DNA of 64,000 nucleotides. Source: Chlamydomonas reinhardtii. Lineage: Eukaryota > Chlorophyta > Chlorophyceae > Chlamydomonadales > Chlamydomonadaceae. Location of the stretch: contig NC_057015.1 of assembly GCF_000002595.2 (NCBI RefSeq), positions 5,381,195-5,445,194 on the forward strand. The letters are read 5' to 3'. How positions within the stretch are numbered: position 1 is the stretch's first letter; the number at the start of each line of letters is the position of its first letter. Shown here piece by piece: positions 22,015 to 34,018 of the stretch. Made by a program: the position numbers and the translations under genes. The notes below the pieces were generated by a model. The model was not told where the DNA came from. It made no database searches and saw nothing but the letters and a program-made list of their open reading frames with translations.

Positions 22015-25000
22015 ATGACTGTCGAGGGAGAAGAAATTTCACTGCGGCCGCTGCGCCCGGGTGGCAACGCGGCCAACCCGTTTGCCAGCTTCGGCAAGGG
22101 TCTGGGCTTTGGCAAGGGCAAGAAAGTAGGTCATATCTCTGGGCGCCGCCGTGAGGGATCTTTGGCGCGCCATTCTGTGCTTACCACGGCGGCGGAACTG
22201 TGTGCTGTTTCAGGCTGCGGCCCCGGTTGTGGAGGACAAGCCGCCCAAGAAGAACAGCGAGCGGGTCCGGTATCCCAAGGACTTCCTGCTCAAGTTTATG
22301 GAGGTGAGGCCTCTTCAGCGCTCGTGAAGTGGGGCAGATCAAATTGTTCGGCTGGTCGCAAATGCTAATTTGGAACGATTTCCGCTGTGCAGAAGTACAA
22401 CAGCTGCCCGAGCGAGCTGGAGCAGCTGAACCTGGACTGTGTTGTGACCGGCGAGGACCGCCAGGCGCAGCAGGAGGTGCTCCAGGCAAGCCAGCTGCCG
22501 CATATATTGTTTAGGGACCCTGGGGTGCTGGGCCGGGGTTCGCGGGAGCTCCTAGGAGCCAGCAGTGTGCAAATGCAGCCGCCGAAATGGTGTTGCGCTG
22601 CAGCACCGCTGCAGCTCGCTGAGATCCCAGGAATGCTCCAATTCACCCATTTCAGAAAGTCGCGGAGGAGATTGATGACCGCGACTGGCGCTCGCGCACA
22701 TCGGTGGGCAACTACCGCGAGGAGCGCGAGTTCCGGGAGCCCAAGCAGCGGGAGGCCAGGTGAGGCTGGCATGCTCATAGATTCGTTGTCTGGGGGGTCG
22801 GGGTGCTAGGAAGGCCGCTATAGCGGGTGCACGACGTGCAACTACCCCGGCAGCACCCGACACTTGCGTCCCCCGGGCTGGGTAGTGCGGCTGCGCTATG
22901 CACGCACACGCCCGTGCCGCATGCCTTAACATGCAATCTTCTCCTCACAGGGAGACGGCGGAGCCCCGCCAGCAGCAGGCCCGCCAGGCGCCCGCGCCCC
23001 GCGAGGCTGCTCCTCAGCAGGCGCAGCAGCAGGCGCAGCCCGCGGCGTCTAGCGGCCCTAGCGGTGATGAGCAGGTAAGGCGACGGCGAACTGCAGAGAT
23101 CCTCGCGCTGCCATTTCGAGAAAGTATGGGTGGCAGGAAGACCTGAGCAGGGGTCTTCCATGGCCTTCACACCGCTGGCGCCTGATTGACACGCTGCTGG
23201 GGCTCCGCGTTCCTGCAGNNNNNNNNNNNNNNNNNNNNNNNNNNNNNNNNNNNNNNNNNNNNNNNNNNNNNNNNNNNNNNNNNNNNNNNNNNNNNNNNNN
23301 NNNNNNNNNNNNNNNNNNTCCCCTGCTCAGCGCTATGGCTGACGGTGCTACTGGATCCCTGCAGGCGCTGGTGTCGATCAGCGACAGCGCGGAGCGCGAC
23401 GAGGCTGAGCGCAATGTGAAGAAGCGCGTGCTGGGTAACATGCGCCTGATGTCGGAGCTGTACAAGCAGGAGATGGTCAAGGACTGGATTATGGTGACCT
23501 GCATTGACGAGCTGCTGCTGGCGCGCGCCACCAAGGGCGCCAAGGTGCCGCCGGAGGATAACATCGAGGTGCGCAACTGGGGCGGGGTCGGGAACCTAAA
23601 CTGGCCGAAAGTTTAGGCGTGTGAATGGAAGGAGCCTGGGTCAGAGTCCTTCAGGTGGAGTGCTATGGATACCAGCAGCCGGTGGCACTGGAGAGCATGC
23701 TAGCGACCACCAACCGCCCCCTGGACTTGCCCGCAATCGAAAACAGGCCGTGCTGGAGATCGTCAAGCTGTCGGGCATCAAGCTCTCGAAGAGCGAGAAG
23801 CCGGAGACGCTGAAGAAGCTCGACAAGGTGGTGAAGGAGCTGGAGCGGCTGCACAATGACAAAAACAATGGCATCTCCACGCGTGTGCGTCTGGCAATTC
23901 GCGAAATCCTGGAGCTGCGCAAGGCCAACTGGATTCCGCGCCGGGAGACGTACACTGCCAAGAAGCTGGACGATGTCCGTGCGCAGGTGTGTTCGGAGGA
24001 ACGGACTGGCCCAGCTCACCATGGCAGGGCAGGGGTGGATGAGGAATGGGAGGACGGGCGCTTCCCACTGTCCGGAACTGGCGGCAATCTACCGCGTGCT
24101 TACTGGCGCCTCCTGCCCCTGCCTCCCCTTCCGACCCTGACAGGCGGAGGCGGAGCTGGGCATGATCAGCTCCAGTATCGCGGCGTCGCTGCCGCAGCTG
24201 GGCTCCGCCATGCCGCGGTACGGCGAGGCTATGGGCGCGATGGGCGGCCGCGACGACGGCGGCTTCGGCCTCATACCCCCGCTGCGCGCGGACGGCGACG
24301 TGCAGCTGTTCCCCGCTTTCCGCGGCGACGCGTCCTCCGACCGTGGCGGCTTCAGCAGCGCGGGTGCCGGCAAGGGCGCCAGCGCGCTGCTGGGCGACTA
24401 CACGCCGCCGCCCGTGCGGGTGCAGCTGCCCATGCGGACGGAGCCCGCGCCGCAGGTGGCGCAGCAGGAGCCCGTGGCGCCCTCTCGGTGAGCGGTCTGT
24501 GGGTGGTCGGGGCGCTGGTGGGGGATGGGGGCACGGTGCGCCAGGGGCCAAGCGAGGCGACGGGTTGGGTGACATGGGAGGCATCGGGCCCAGGCCGGGC
24601 ATCGGCAGGGGGGGGACCTGGGGACTGGGAAACTGAAAAGGTGAGTAAGAACGAGCCGGTGAGCTCTGTTGTGCAGGGTGAAGCGTGCTGGGGTTTGAGG
24701 GCAATCCAGGCTGAGAGGTGCTGAGGTACCGTATGGCAGGTTCGGCTACCGCAGTATGTTGGGAGGCTGATTCTGCCTCGTGGTCCCATCTCTTGTCCTG
24801 CGGTCGACAGGCCCGCCGCTGTGGCCCCTGGCAAGGCGCTCAGCGAGGAGGAGGTCGTCCGCAAGTCGCAGAGTCTGTACCAGGAGTTCACCAGCACGCT
24901 GGATAAGGCGGAGGCGACGACATGCGTGCGGGAGTTGGGGTCGCAACATCTAGCAAAGGTGGGGAAATTGGCGGCAAGCGTCACTTGCATGGGGGGCAGT

Positions 25001-25886
25001 CAAGGTTCGGGGCTAAATCAAGTAACACGAGTTGGTACTGGCCATGAGCTCAGTCCCCCGGCGTTGGCGGGAACAAACGCCAATGACAATGGCAAAGACA
25101 TTGGCATTCTCTTTGAAACTAAGCGCCTATTGCTTGACCAAATGCCTAAATCCCCAGGTTGTGGAGATTGGTCTGGACCAGATCTTCAACTCGCTCAAGG
25201 AGAAGGAGCAGGACGCGCTGCTGGACCTGCTCCTGCACTTGCACGAGGCGGGCGCCATCACTAGCGAAAACGTGGTGGACGCGCTCACCACCTTCACCAC
25301 CCAGCTGGAAGACCTCAGGTGCGACGGCATGCTGGCAGCGTGGCTAATGGTGGCCTCTACTGGGTGCTGCTCCAGGGGGGTGTTCTACTGCATGCCAGGG
25401 TCCGCATATGCTTTGCTTTGGGGAGAAAGGAGCCGCCTCAAGAATGGCTAGCACGCGATCTGCGGTACTTGCGTTGTGAAGACCACCGCCGGTATTGCAG
25501 CTGGTCAGTTGCATTCTGCGTTGCGGATAGTGTTTAGGCCCACCTAACCTGTACCCTCCTCCCTGCGCAGCATGGATGTGCCCAAGGCGCCGCAGCTACT
25601 GGGCCGCTTCTACGGCTCGTGCGTGTCGCGCAACATCGCGTCGCTAGACCTGCTGCCGCAGCTGATGGAGGGGGATGCCTCGGTGGAGCCCAAGCGCCGC
25701 TTCAGCGGGGCGGCGTTCAAGGTGCTGCGGGGCGCCAAGGGCGACGCGGGGCTCACCAGCCTGTGCTCCGAGGTGGGTCTCACTGCCAGCACCTTCCTCA
25801 CTGCGGACCCCGAGTTCGACAAGGACGAGCCGGCGCTGGAGGAGTGGCTGAAGAGCGAGGGCCTCACCGGCCTGGTGCCGCTGTGA
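22015..25886 (+). CDS. Translation initiation factor eIF4G / eIF(iso)4G scaffold, interrupted by an assembly gap
   Basis: Exons that join in phase: 22015-22125, 22214-22303, 22393-22485, 22656-22759, 22951-23074, [gap], 23365-23568, 23747-23986, 24144-24487, 24811-24958, 25158-25318 and 25571-25886. The visible part is 644 aa. Residues 54-60 (YPKDFLL, in RVRYPKDFLLKFME) fit the eIF4E-binding motif Y-x4-L-phi. The segment with GNMRLMSELYKQEM and IVKLSGIKLSK is the MIF4G domain that binds eIF4A/eIF3. The C-terminal part from LSEEEVVRKSQSLYQEFTST through VVEIGLDQIFNSLKEKEQ to the end is an MA3 domain. The short N-terminus and overall size fit plant-type eIF(iso)4G better than long eIF4G. Exon 3 ends CAG|GCAAGC, a GC-AG intron. 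The gap sits where the first MIF4G helices should be, so that part is missing from the assembly rather than from the gene. Confidence 0.9.
23219..23318. other. Assembly gap (100 N)
   Basis: Exactly 100 undetermined bases between a splice acceptor (CCTGCAG) and TCCCCTGCTCAG. The round number suggests a placeholder of unknown true size. It lies inside the MIF4G part of the eIF4G gene. Confidence 0.97.
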
Positions 25887-26483
25887 GCGCGGCACGCTGT
25901 TTGAGCGTGGGGCTGAGCGGCCACGGGGCAAGGAGGAAGCGGAGGGGCAGCAGGAGTCAGGCGTGTGGCGTTGAGGGGGAAAGATGCGTAGGGCAGACAA
26001 GCCCAGCGCGTGTGCGAGAGGAAGCACTGCGAAGACGTTTAGGCAGGTGTTGGTGGTCGGGTACAGAGGTTTGTGTGTCAGGTGCAACAGGTTTCGCTCA
26101 TTACGCAGTAACCCGCACCAGGGATTAGCAGTGTCGTCTGCCGTGTACGTTGGCTTTCGTGTTGTCGAGGGCTACCTGGGTGTCTGACGGTTGGGCGAGT
26201 AGGTTGCCAAGGGCGGTCTGCCGTGCTGTCCGCGATGCGCCTGCTTCCGCCGGAGGATGCCGGAGTGCTTGTGTGTTACCGAGTGCGGTGAGCGTTTATG
26301 GACCGGACTGGCCACGAGGCTGAACGGCATTGACTGCACACAAGTTGCTAGGGGGCGCCGCAATAGGACATCACGTGATGTGAAGCATTGAGCTGGGCAT
26401 CCCTGTGCTTCATGAAGGAAGGACGCGCGGGCGTGCAGGCGCCCCCATTGTGGGGCCCGGAGGCCTCGTTTTAAGGGGACTCC

Positions 26484-26488
26484 TGTAA
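26484..26488 (+). promoter_or_regulatory. Candidate poly(A) signal TGTAA of the eIF4G gene
   Basis: TGTAA is the usual volvocine poly(A) motif. It lies about 600 nt after the eIF4G stop. A chance match is possible. Confidence 0.35.
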
Positions 26489-26511
26489 GCTACCGCGGAG
26501 TTTCAGTAACG

Positions 26512-26604
26512 GGGCCATCCGTGGCTCTCGCCAACGCCGCGTCCCCACACGCCGAAGCAATTTGTTGAGATTGCGCCTAGGACAGACGACCACTCAGGAC
26601 GGTG
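26512..26604 (-). repeat. Dispersed repeat, copy A
   Basis: The reverse complement of this stretch matches 58066-58156 over about 93 bp with roughly nine differences. Shared landmarks are CACCGTCCTGAGTGGTCGT, CGTGTGGGGACGC and GCCACGGATGGCCC. Its right 19 bp (26586-26604) recur in the same orientation at 26787-26805. Confidence 0.75.
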
Positions 26605-26786
26605 CGCGTCAGCAAACTTCCAGCCAGCCAGCAACTCGTCGGTATAGTAACTCCGGCGTTCGACCAGCCGCGCACTCCTGCCCTGCCGTTGCCAATTGTG
26701 TGCCATTTGTTGGGTTCTGGGCATCAGCTGCACCCGACGGGACTTTACCAACTTGCCTTCCCACTGTCCCATCGCACACGGCTCAC

Positions 26787-26805
26787 ACGACCACTCAGGA
26801 CGGTG
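26787..26805 (-). repeat. Third occurrence of the dispersed-repeat end (19 bp)
   Basis: ACGACCACTCAGGACGGTG is repeated exactly, 201 bp after its match at 26586-26604. Confidence 0.7.
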
Positions 26806-27159
26806 TATTGGGGCTCGCGCTGACACCGGATCAACCTATCTAGCTCCTCACGTCACGGACCTAGGCCGGACGGCTGGGGAGGACAGCCTCAACCTGTCCT
26901 CCAGACTCCACCACCTACATCCGGTACGGCACACACGCACCACATTACCCGCTATCGCTAATCCAGCCACTGCCATCAATCCTGCCGCCCCGCTTGGGCG
27001 GCCTGCTTAACGCAGCTGGCCATGGCGTGCCGTCCTCCACGCACGCGGTGATGAGGCGGATGTTTGCCGCAGCGTTCAGGTCGCGGTTCCTCTTTCACAA
27101 GGGACAACAGGGACACGGATGCTACGGATGCTTATGGCCGTGTCATCCTCGATTCCTGC

Positions 27160-27280
27160 CCGTCCGAACCTGCCCCGCCCAAACCTGCAGCTGCCCCTGC
27201 CCCGCCCAAACCTGCCCCTGCCCCGCCCAAAGCTTCACCTGCCCCCGCCCAAACCTGCCCCTGCCCCTGCCCGACTTCCG
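27160..27280. repeat. Short tandem repeat of CCTGCCCC / GCCCAAA units
   Basis: Imperfect repeats of CCCGCCCAAACCTGCC and CCTGCCCCTGCCC. They give PAPPKP-like runs in one frame and GQVWAG-like runs in another. No ATG-initiated gene is supported. Confidence 0.75.
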
Positions 27281-27506
27281 CGGGATCTCGCGGAATCCCG
27301 AGTGGTGCCGTGTGCGCCTTGCGGTCGCACATCCGTGATGGGAGGAAAGCTTCACTGTTCATCAGGCATGAACGCGCTCTCGCGGCTGTAAACGTCACCG
27401 GATGAACCGAACAGCTCCCCCCCAACAGCCCCGCTTTGTGCCACTGCCACCATCTGTTGCCTGCCCCCCCCCCGCCTCCTCACCATCCCCAGAAACACGA
27501 AGCCTA

Positions 27507-27511
27507 TTACA
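27507..27511 (-). promoter_or_regulatory. Candidate poly(A) signal TGTAA of the kinase gene
   Basis: TTACA on the plus strand is TGTAA on the minus strand, about 490 nt beyond the kinase stop codon. Confidence 0.35.
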
Positions 27512-27998
27512 CGCCCGGCATGTGCCATGGCGTCTAGGCAAAATACCGTAATTCGACCGTACGTCTCGGCATACAAGTCTCCAGGCTCTCCAGCATGGTA
27601 ATCTTCGATGCCTCCGCCTGCCTTACTGTTCATGACCTATATTGCCGCATCAGTTGTGCAAGCAACTGTTCATGTACTAAGAATCCCGAACAAAGAGAAT
27701 TGCCTGGATGCTCATCAGCCCAAACGAAAGAACCAACATGCAAAGCTACCCCTGCTACTGTACACTGATGCGGCCGCACTAACGTTACTGCATGCGCCCA
27801 TACAATGCATCAGCCACCAACGACCAACGTGCCCGTCACGCTATCAGCGCCTCAACGCTGTGACCTCACGCACATAGTTCAAGGCGACACACACAAACCA
27901 GCACGCCTTGACAATACTGTATCAAAATTTGTTCCGCATATTCACCGCCACACCACGAGGCTCACTACACCTTAGTAGCAGGCGCGCTCACGCGCCCT

Positions 27999-30900
27999 CT
28001 ACCTGGCGTGCTGTCCGCGCACCGCCACGATGTACGCCTGCCCCTCCGCCGTGTGCTCGTCCAGCCCCAGCCCCGGCGGCATGAGCGTGACGCCCCACGT
28101 GCCGCTGCCCGCGCCCTCGTCCGCCTGCTGCTTGCGCTTGCCCTCCGCGAGGGAGGACGCCGTCCACTCGCCGTGCCGGCCCGCCCACAGATGCTTCTCC
28201 GGCTCCAGCGCCGCGGCGGCCGCGTCCGCGTGGTACGGCACCCGCTCGTAGCCTGCAGGAGGCGCGGCGCACCGGCCTTCGGAGCATGCGGTATTGCAAT
28301 GTTGCGCATGCAAGCTCAACCCCTGTTGCTCAGCTGCGACCACGCACAGCACACCAGAGCCCATTCTGCCAGCCACAGGCTGTGCAAGTCTGGGCACATG
28401 CCCACTGTGGCCACTCACCTATCAAGGCGGGATCAAGCGCTTGGCCGGGATCGGGGCGCAGGTGCCCGTGCTGCACATTGACCATGCTGCCGCCAGTCAG
28501 GTCTCCGCCCAGCATACCCTCCGAGTTGTTGCGCCGGACAAAGTAGCCGCCGGCATTGCCACTGCCGCCCGCCGCCGACCCAGCGCCACCCCCACTGGCC
28601 CGCCGCTCATCCGCCGCGCTCAGCCGCGCCAGCGCAGCGCGCGCCGTGTGTTCCTCGCACTCCCGCTCCAGCATCAGCCGCAGCTGCTCCTTGCACTTCT
28701 CCACAAATGCCACCTCCTCGTCTGACAGCGCACCGCCACCGCCGCCGTACGCCTGCTCCCTAGCTGCGGAGGAGGTGGTGGGCGTGTCCATGGGCGGCAC
28801 CAGCGCCGCCAGCTCCTCCTCCAACGCCGCCAGCGCAACACCCGGGTCGTCAATCTGCCAGAACCTGTGATCCCGGTGTATGGCAATCATTAGAAGAAGG
28901 AAAACGGTGCTGGGCATGCGTGGTCCAGTTATGACCCGAGCGGACATTGCAACAAACCGCGTTCGATTCTGGGCTTGAGAACGCACAATGACTTGTAAAC
29001 GTACCGAAGCTTCTGATGCGGATCTGTCGCCTCGGTGCTACATGCGGCATCCACCATGGGCTGTTGTTCCTGCCGCTGCTGCTGCGCTGCGGCCGCAGCT
29101 ACCTGGCGCTCCTCACTGGCGCTGCGCGAGCTCATCTCCGCATCGCCACCCTCGCCCTGGCCTTCCGCCTCTGCGTGCTCATCCTCGAGCTTCCGTTTGG
29201 AACGGCAGGACGCCGAGCCGATGCTGGCACCGCCGGCACTAATATTGTTACTGCGCCGGATGTGTATCGTGGCACTTGGGAGACACTGCAATGGTGGTGC
29301 CGGCGGCGATGCTTCCCCGCCAGCTGCCGGCGCCGGTTGCTGTTGCTGCGGCGTCAGAGCCGACTGCATAGCTGCGGGCGCCACTACCTCCATAGAGGCA
29401 GCGGTAGCGGCAGCGCCAGCCTGATTCGAGGGGAAGGGCTCCTCCGCTGGCACGGCGTGGCCTGTGCCGCTGTTGCGCCCCGGCGGCCAGCTGGGCAGCA
29501 GTTGTGCTGCTGCTGCGGCGTTATGTGGCAGCAGTGAGGCCGCCGCGGCGGCCTTGGCCGCCGCGCGCTCAACTGCCGGCGACGGCGACCGCCGGACGGG
29601 CCCTGCTGCTGCGCCTGCCTTGTGCGCCGCATTGCGCGGCGCGGTTGCGAGCTCCGTAGCTGCATAAAAAAAGCCAGGGCAACGATAGCAGCGTTACTTG
29701 CACTCCAGACAACACCGCAGATGTGGGCAAGCAGCCTCCAGGCCTCGCGTCTTGCGTGGCCTCCCGACAGCCACATGTAGCCGCCCACTCGCTCACTCCT
29801 ACCGCCGCTCACCCGCCATCTGCGCCTCCATGTGCAGCAGCGCAAAGTACTCGTGCGCCATGGACTCCTCCGCACTGGCCCGCCGCGCCGGGTCGAACTG
29901 CAGCAGGCGGCTGAGCAAATCCACCGCCACCTCGCCAGCGCCGCCGAAGCGCCGGTACAGCGTAGGTGCCCTGTGGGCGGAACAAGTGCAGGGACAACGT
30001 GCGTAATGGGCTTGCGGCGGCATGAATACTTGCATATTGTGCGTAGCTTCTGCGCACAAGCGCCTGAGCATGCCCCGTGCAAGCAAGCAAGGCCCCACCC
30101 AGAGTGCTCACTTTCCGGGAATGTGGAACAGGTACCGCCGCCACGCCGGACTCGGGACACTCTGCGTCATAGTAGGTGGTCAACAATTGACCAAAGCAAC
30201 GTCAGAAGCACATTGCTGACTCTGTCGAGCGCCTCCACCTTCCAATCCCGCCGTCCCCTTCAGCCTGCAGCGCACATCCAACTTGGGCCATCCCTCCCGC
30301 TGCAGCATCCAACCACCTTCCGCCCACCTCGATGCAGGCCCACGCGGGCGTCCCAATCACTGAGAACAGCGCCGTCAGCTCCGCATAGGCGGAGGCGCCC
30401 ACGCCGTGCCCCGGCTCCGCCACCCCGTAGCGCATGCCCGTGTGCGGCGTCAGCGGCCGGCCCGCCGTGATGGCGAACACGGGCGCCACCTGCAGCACAC
30501 GCGCAGTGCAAAACCGCGCCTTACATACCGATGTGTCGCATGGGCCCCTGGCGTGGCCCCCTGGCCCCCTGGCCCTCAACGCAACGCAGGTGAACCCGGG
30601 GCACCCAGCCCAAATGCCCCCTCCCCTCCCGGCGCACCTGCAGGTGTGGGGTGGAGGCTCGGCCCAACAGCGCCGCCCGCTGCAGCAGCTCGCCGAACAC
30701 GCAGCCCGCGCTCCACATGTCTATGGCTGACGAATAGCCTGCAGTGCCCAGGGCGAGGACACGGCGTTACTTGGGGGCTAGAAGGCTTCCCTCGAGATGC
30801 CCTGAGGCGCGACACCCAAGCACTACCGGCGTATCTCTCACCTCCCCGGCTCATGACCACCTCGGGCGCCCGGTAGCAGGGCGTGCACACCACCGACGTA

Positions 30901-33287
30901 AGCGGCGGGTTGTAGCCGCCGTCAGGCGCCGGTACCGCCACCAGGCCGGACGCTGCCGCCGCAGCCCGAACCCCACCGTCACCGCCACGAACCCGAGGCC
31001 GGGGCGGAATGCTGCCCGCGCGGCCGCGGCCGCAGCGCGCCCCGGCGCCGTTGCCGCGCGCAGACTCAGCGGCAGCGGCCTCCAGGGCCTGCGGCCCGCC
31101 CTCCGGCGAGGTGCCTGTGTCTGAGTCGGGCTCGCAGTAGTCCTCCACCTCCATGTCCGACCCCGAGTCGTCCCGCGGCAAGCCCCCGAGCAGGCCGCTC
31201 TGCTGGTCGCCGTCGGCCGCGGGGGCGCCCTGCCTCGCAGCTGCTGCGGCCGCGGGCTCGCGTGTCGCCGGGTCCATGGCGCTGCGGGCGGAGCCGAAGT
31301 CGGCCACTTTGAGCAGCCGCCGGCCCTCCGACAGGGACAGCAGCAGATTGCCCGTTTTGATGTCCTGTCGGATGAATGGGCGAGGAGGTAAGGAGAGCGG
31401 GGCGGTATGAGGGCGCAGTAGTTTCTAGCCCAACCACATCAGCTGAGATGCAGCCCCCAGGATGTTCAGCGACGGGGCGGGCTTGGTGTGTGGCAGTTCG
31501 AAGCTACTGCCGCAGGTAATTGGCGCAGACACAACGCAACTCACCCGGTGCCAGACATTCAGGCCGTGGAGGTACCTGTGCGTGTGCGGGTGCATGTGCA
31601 TTCAGGCCAAGTCTAGCCATTTAGGCGCACATGCGTCAATGTCACCGTGTCAGGGTCCGCCCCGCTGCGCCGTGGCCATGGACAGGGCCATGGCTTCATT
31701 CCAGTCCCACGGCCGCGCCATTGCCCCGCGGCGAGCATACCTGAGCGCCCCCAGCAGCTGCAGCATCAGGCTGCGCACTTCATGCTCCGGCAGCTGGCCC
31801 CGCATATTGAACATGTCGCCCTGTCGGCCGAGTACATCGGGGTAAGACGCGCCCACCAGACCCGCCAACCCGCCAACGTGCAGAGGTCATGACACCCCCT
31901 GGCTACAGCTGGACTCCAGCCCCCCAGCATCCCTTCAGTCCTCCCAGTACCCCTTCAGCCCTCCACTTCTCCCTGCACGCTAGCCCCGCCTCCCAGCCCG
32001 CGCCTCCCAGCCCCTCACCTCCCTGCCCCAGCTACCTTGACTTTGGGTTTGGTTCTTATAGCCCCATCTCCCCGCCCCCCACCTCCCCGCTCCCAACCTC
32101 CCCGCTCCCCACCTCCCCGCTCCCCACCTCCCCGCTCCCCACCTCCCCGCCCCCCATCTCCCTGCCCCCCACTTTCCCGCCCCCCATCTTCCCGCCCCCC
32201 ACCTGGTCGCAGTAGTCCATGGCCAGGTAGCAGTCGAAGGAGGTGGGCACCAGCTTGCCGCCGCGGAACACGTACTTGCCTGCGGAGGGAGGCGGCGGAG
32301 GCGAGATTGAGATATATAAGGCAGGTGGGCGGGGAAGCACTCATGATTATTTAAGAGGTGAAGGCGTAGCGGGGGGGGGGACAAGTCCCGCGCTTGGGTG
32401 GTCTGGTGGCCGTGGGCAGGGCGCATGCTGGTGGCCGCACAGCTGGTGCACTTCTGGCCGCGTGTGCCCGCGCTGCCCCGTACGAAACACGCGCACAGCG
32501 CTTGCCTGTGGGCGACGGCCTGATGAAGACGTCCTTTAGACGGACGATGTTTGGGTGCTGCGATAACAAAGGATGAAGTAACATTAGGGGTTATTGGCTA
32601 TCTGTCAATGGAAGGGAAACGTGCATGACGGGACGTGCACGGTGCATGCGTGCGCTGGGAGGCTGCACAACCAGTTGGCGGCCACCGCACCTCCAGGCGC
32701 CGCATGATGCACACCTCCCGCAGCACACGCTTGGCGTTCTCCAGTGATGCAAACACGTCCCCAACGCGCTTCAGGGCGACCTGCACGCCAGCAGAGCAGA
32801 CTGCCATCAGCACAAGGAGGCCTGCACGCAGGTGCGCGACAGGCTGTACGTGCCCGCAAACACGTTCACGCAGCAGCTCCCCCATGTTGCCCATATCTGG
32901 ATGGGACGCGAGCTATGCGTGCGCTCGCGCTCATGCTGTCAAGCCAACGTCAGCGTGTAGCGCATGACCGATACAATTCCCCGGCCGCGCTTGCCTTCTC
33001 GTTGTTGTCCTGCGTATCTATGGCGAGGCACACGCTGCTGAATGAGCCCGTGCCTAGCACCCTCACCAGCTCATACCGCTTGCCGACCTACACCAGTGAC
33101 AGCGACGGTTCGTGTCAGCCTCCCCTCCCAAGCACTGCCCAGGCCAAACACAAGCAATTCCCCAAGCTAAAGCAACCCAGACGCCCCACCGAACCTGCCA
33201 AGTCTCGTGCAGCACATAATACGTGCCAGGCTCGCCGGAAGCAACGAGCCCGGCGTCCTTTGGCCCCGAGCCTCGCGCCCGTGCCAT
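27999..33287 (-). CDS. MAP-kinase-like CMGC protein kinase with activation-segment insertion
   Basis: Multi-exon minus-strand gene from ATG 33287 to TAG 28001-27999. The first exons are 33287-33195, 33087-32995 and 32780-32691, all phase 0. Kinase landmarks in order: Gly-rich loop GTGSFSSV; VALKRVGDVFASLENAKRVL with the catalytic Lys and a MAPK-like alpha-C region; HPNIVRLKDVFIRPSPTG; AMDYCDQ hinge; YLHGLNVWHR joined to DIKTGNLLLS (HRD loop); VADFGSARSA (DFG). About 140 Ala/Gly/acidic-rich residues follow before LTSVVCTPCYRAPEVV (APE). The C-lobe carries IDMWSAGCVFGELLQ and LLSRLLQFDPARRASAEESM, the usual CMGC hallmarks. All catalytic residues are present, so it should be active. The TEY/TDY position reads TSV, and HRD is followed by TGN where most CMGC kinases have KPxN. 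The C-terminal extension (after ALEEELAAL) is low-complexity. At least two introns begin GC (GCAAGC). Substrate and pathway are unknown. Confidence 0.85.
32075..32205. repeat. 15-bp minisatellite in a kinase intron
   Basis: Units of TCCCCGCTCCCCACC and variants (CCCCCCATC) repeat about nine times between the exon ending DYCDQ and the exon starting GDMFNMRG. The resulting PPTSPLPTSPL frames are non-coding. Confidence 0.85.
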
Positions 33288-34018
33288 ATTGGTTATGCCC
33301 TTCGTGTGGGTCGACAACGTGATGTAATTCTACATCCAGCGGCTCTTACGTGGCAGCAAACATATGACTGGGGTTTTGTCTGGTTGCTGTTGTTGTTGCT
33401 AGATGAGCCTCGGACTTCTTCTTTGGTGTCTTTGCTTGCTTCAGAAAACTGCCACACTTTCGCTTCCCCAGTGAGGCTGCATCGGGGCATGGGAATTCGG
33501 AGCGAGTGACAGAAGGCGACCGAATACTTGTGTACTATTATACCACAACATCTGTCAACGCTTAAGTCCATAATATCGCGAAAGTGAGGGACGAAGGCCT
33601 TTGCGCCTCGTGAAATCCGCGATTCCTGCGTACTTGAGATGACTTACATGGACTGGGCCTGGAAATATCCTTGATGTCGCAGGACCCCTTCGCTCCGTTG
33701 ACCGGCAAGGTGGGGAGGCATGCCGATGGCCTGTGCGCGCTTGCAAAAGGCCTTGGGATGTTTGGCTGATGAATCCTGATGAGTCAATGCATGTCATGTG
33801 CGAGCGCAGGTCGCGGGAGCTGCGGGCTTCAGTTCCACGCCCGCGACAGGTGCGTGGCAAGTGGCAGGAACCGTGGGCAGCTGAGCGAAGGACCAGGGCC
33901 AGGGCCCACGACCAGGGCCCCTGGCGCGGTTTCTACCCTGAGCGCGTCCTGTACTCTCCATACATAGGAGAGCTGCGCCCTCCTCCACGTTGCCTGACAA
34001 TATAAACCCTTTACTTCC
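33288..34018. promoter_or_regulatory. Divergent promoter region (kinase / 5-phosphatase)
   Basis: 731 bp between two divergent gene starts, AT-richer at 33320-33580. A TATAAA at 34001-34006 lies only 13 bp before the phosphatase ATG used here. That is too close for it to be that start's TATA box if the ATG is correct. The region 33730-34005 has an open frame without recognisable content. Confidence 0.4.

Larger units (their letters stand above)
25887..27998. other. Convergent 3' UTR and intergenic interval (eIF4G / kinase)
   Basis: 2.1 kb between two stop codons in convergent orientation. It holds one TGTAA on each strand at plausible 3' UTR distances, a copy of a dispersed repeat (26512-26604), and a CCCGCCCAAACCTG-type tandem repeat. 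The open frames here lack ATG starts or recognisable motifs, so I do not call a gene. Confidence 0.55.

Noticed and set aside
27064-27405. PAPPKP-rich plus-strand frame
   Set aside because: It has no ATG start, is built on a tandem repeat and has no recognisable domain. It lies between two convergent 3' ends.
34001-34006. TATAAA as TATA box of the 5-phosphatase
   Set aside because: It is only 13 bp from the ATG used, too close for a normal transcription start. It is kept only as a hint that the start may be wrong.
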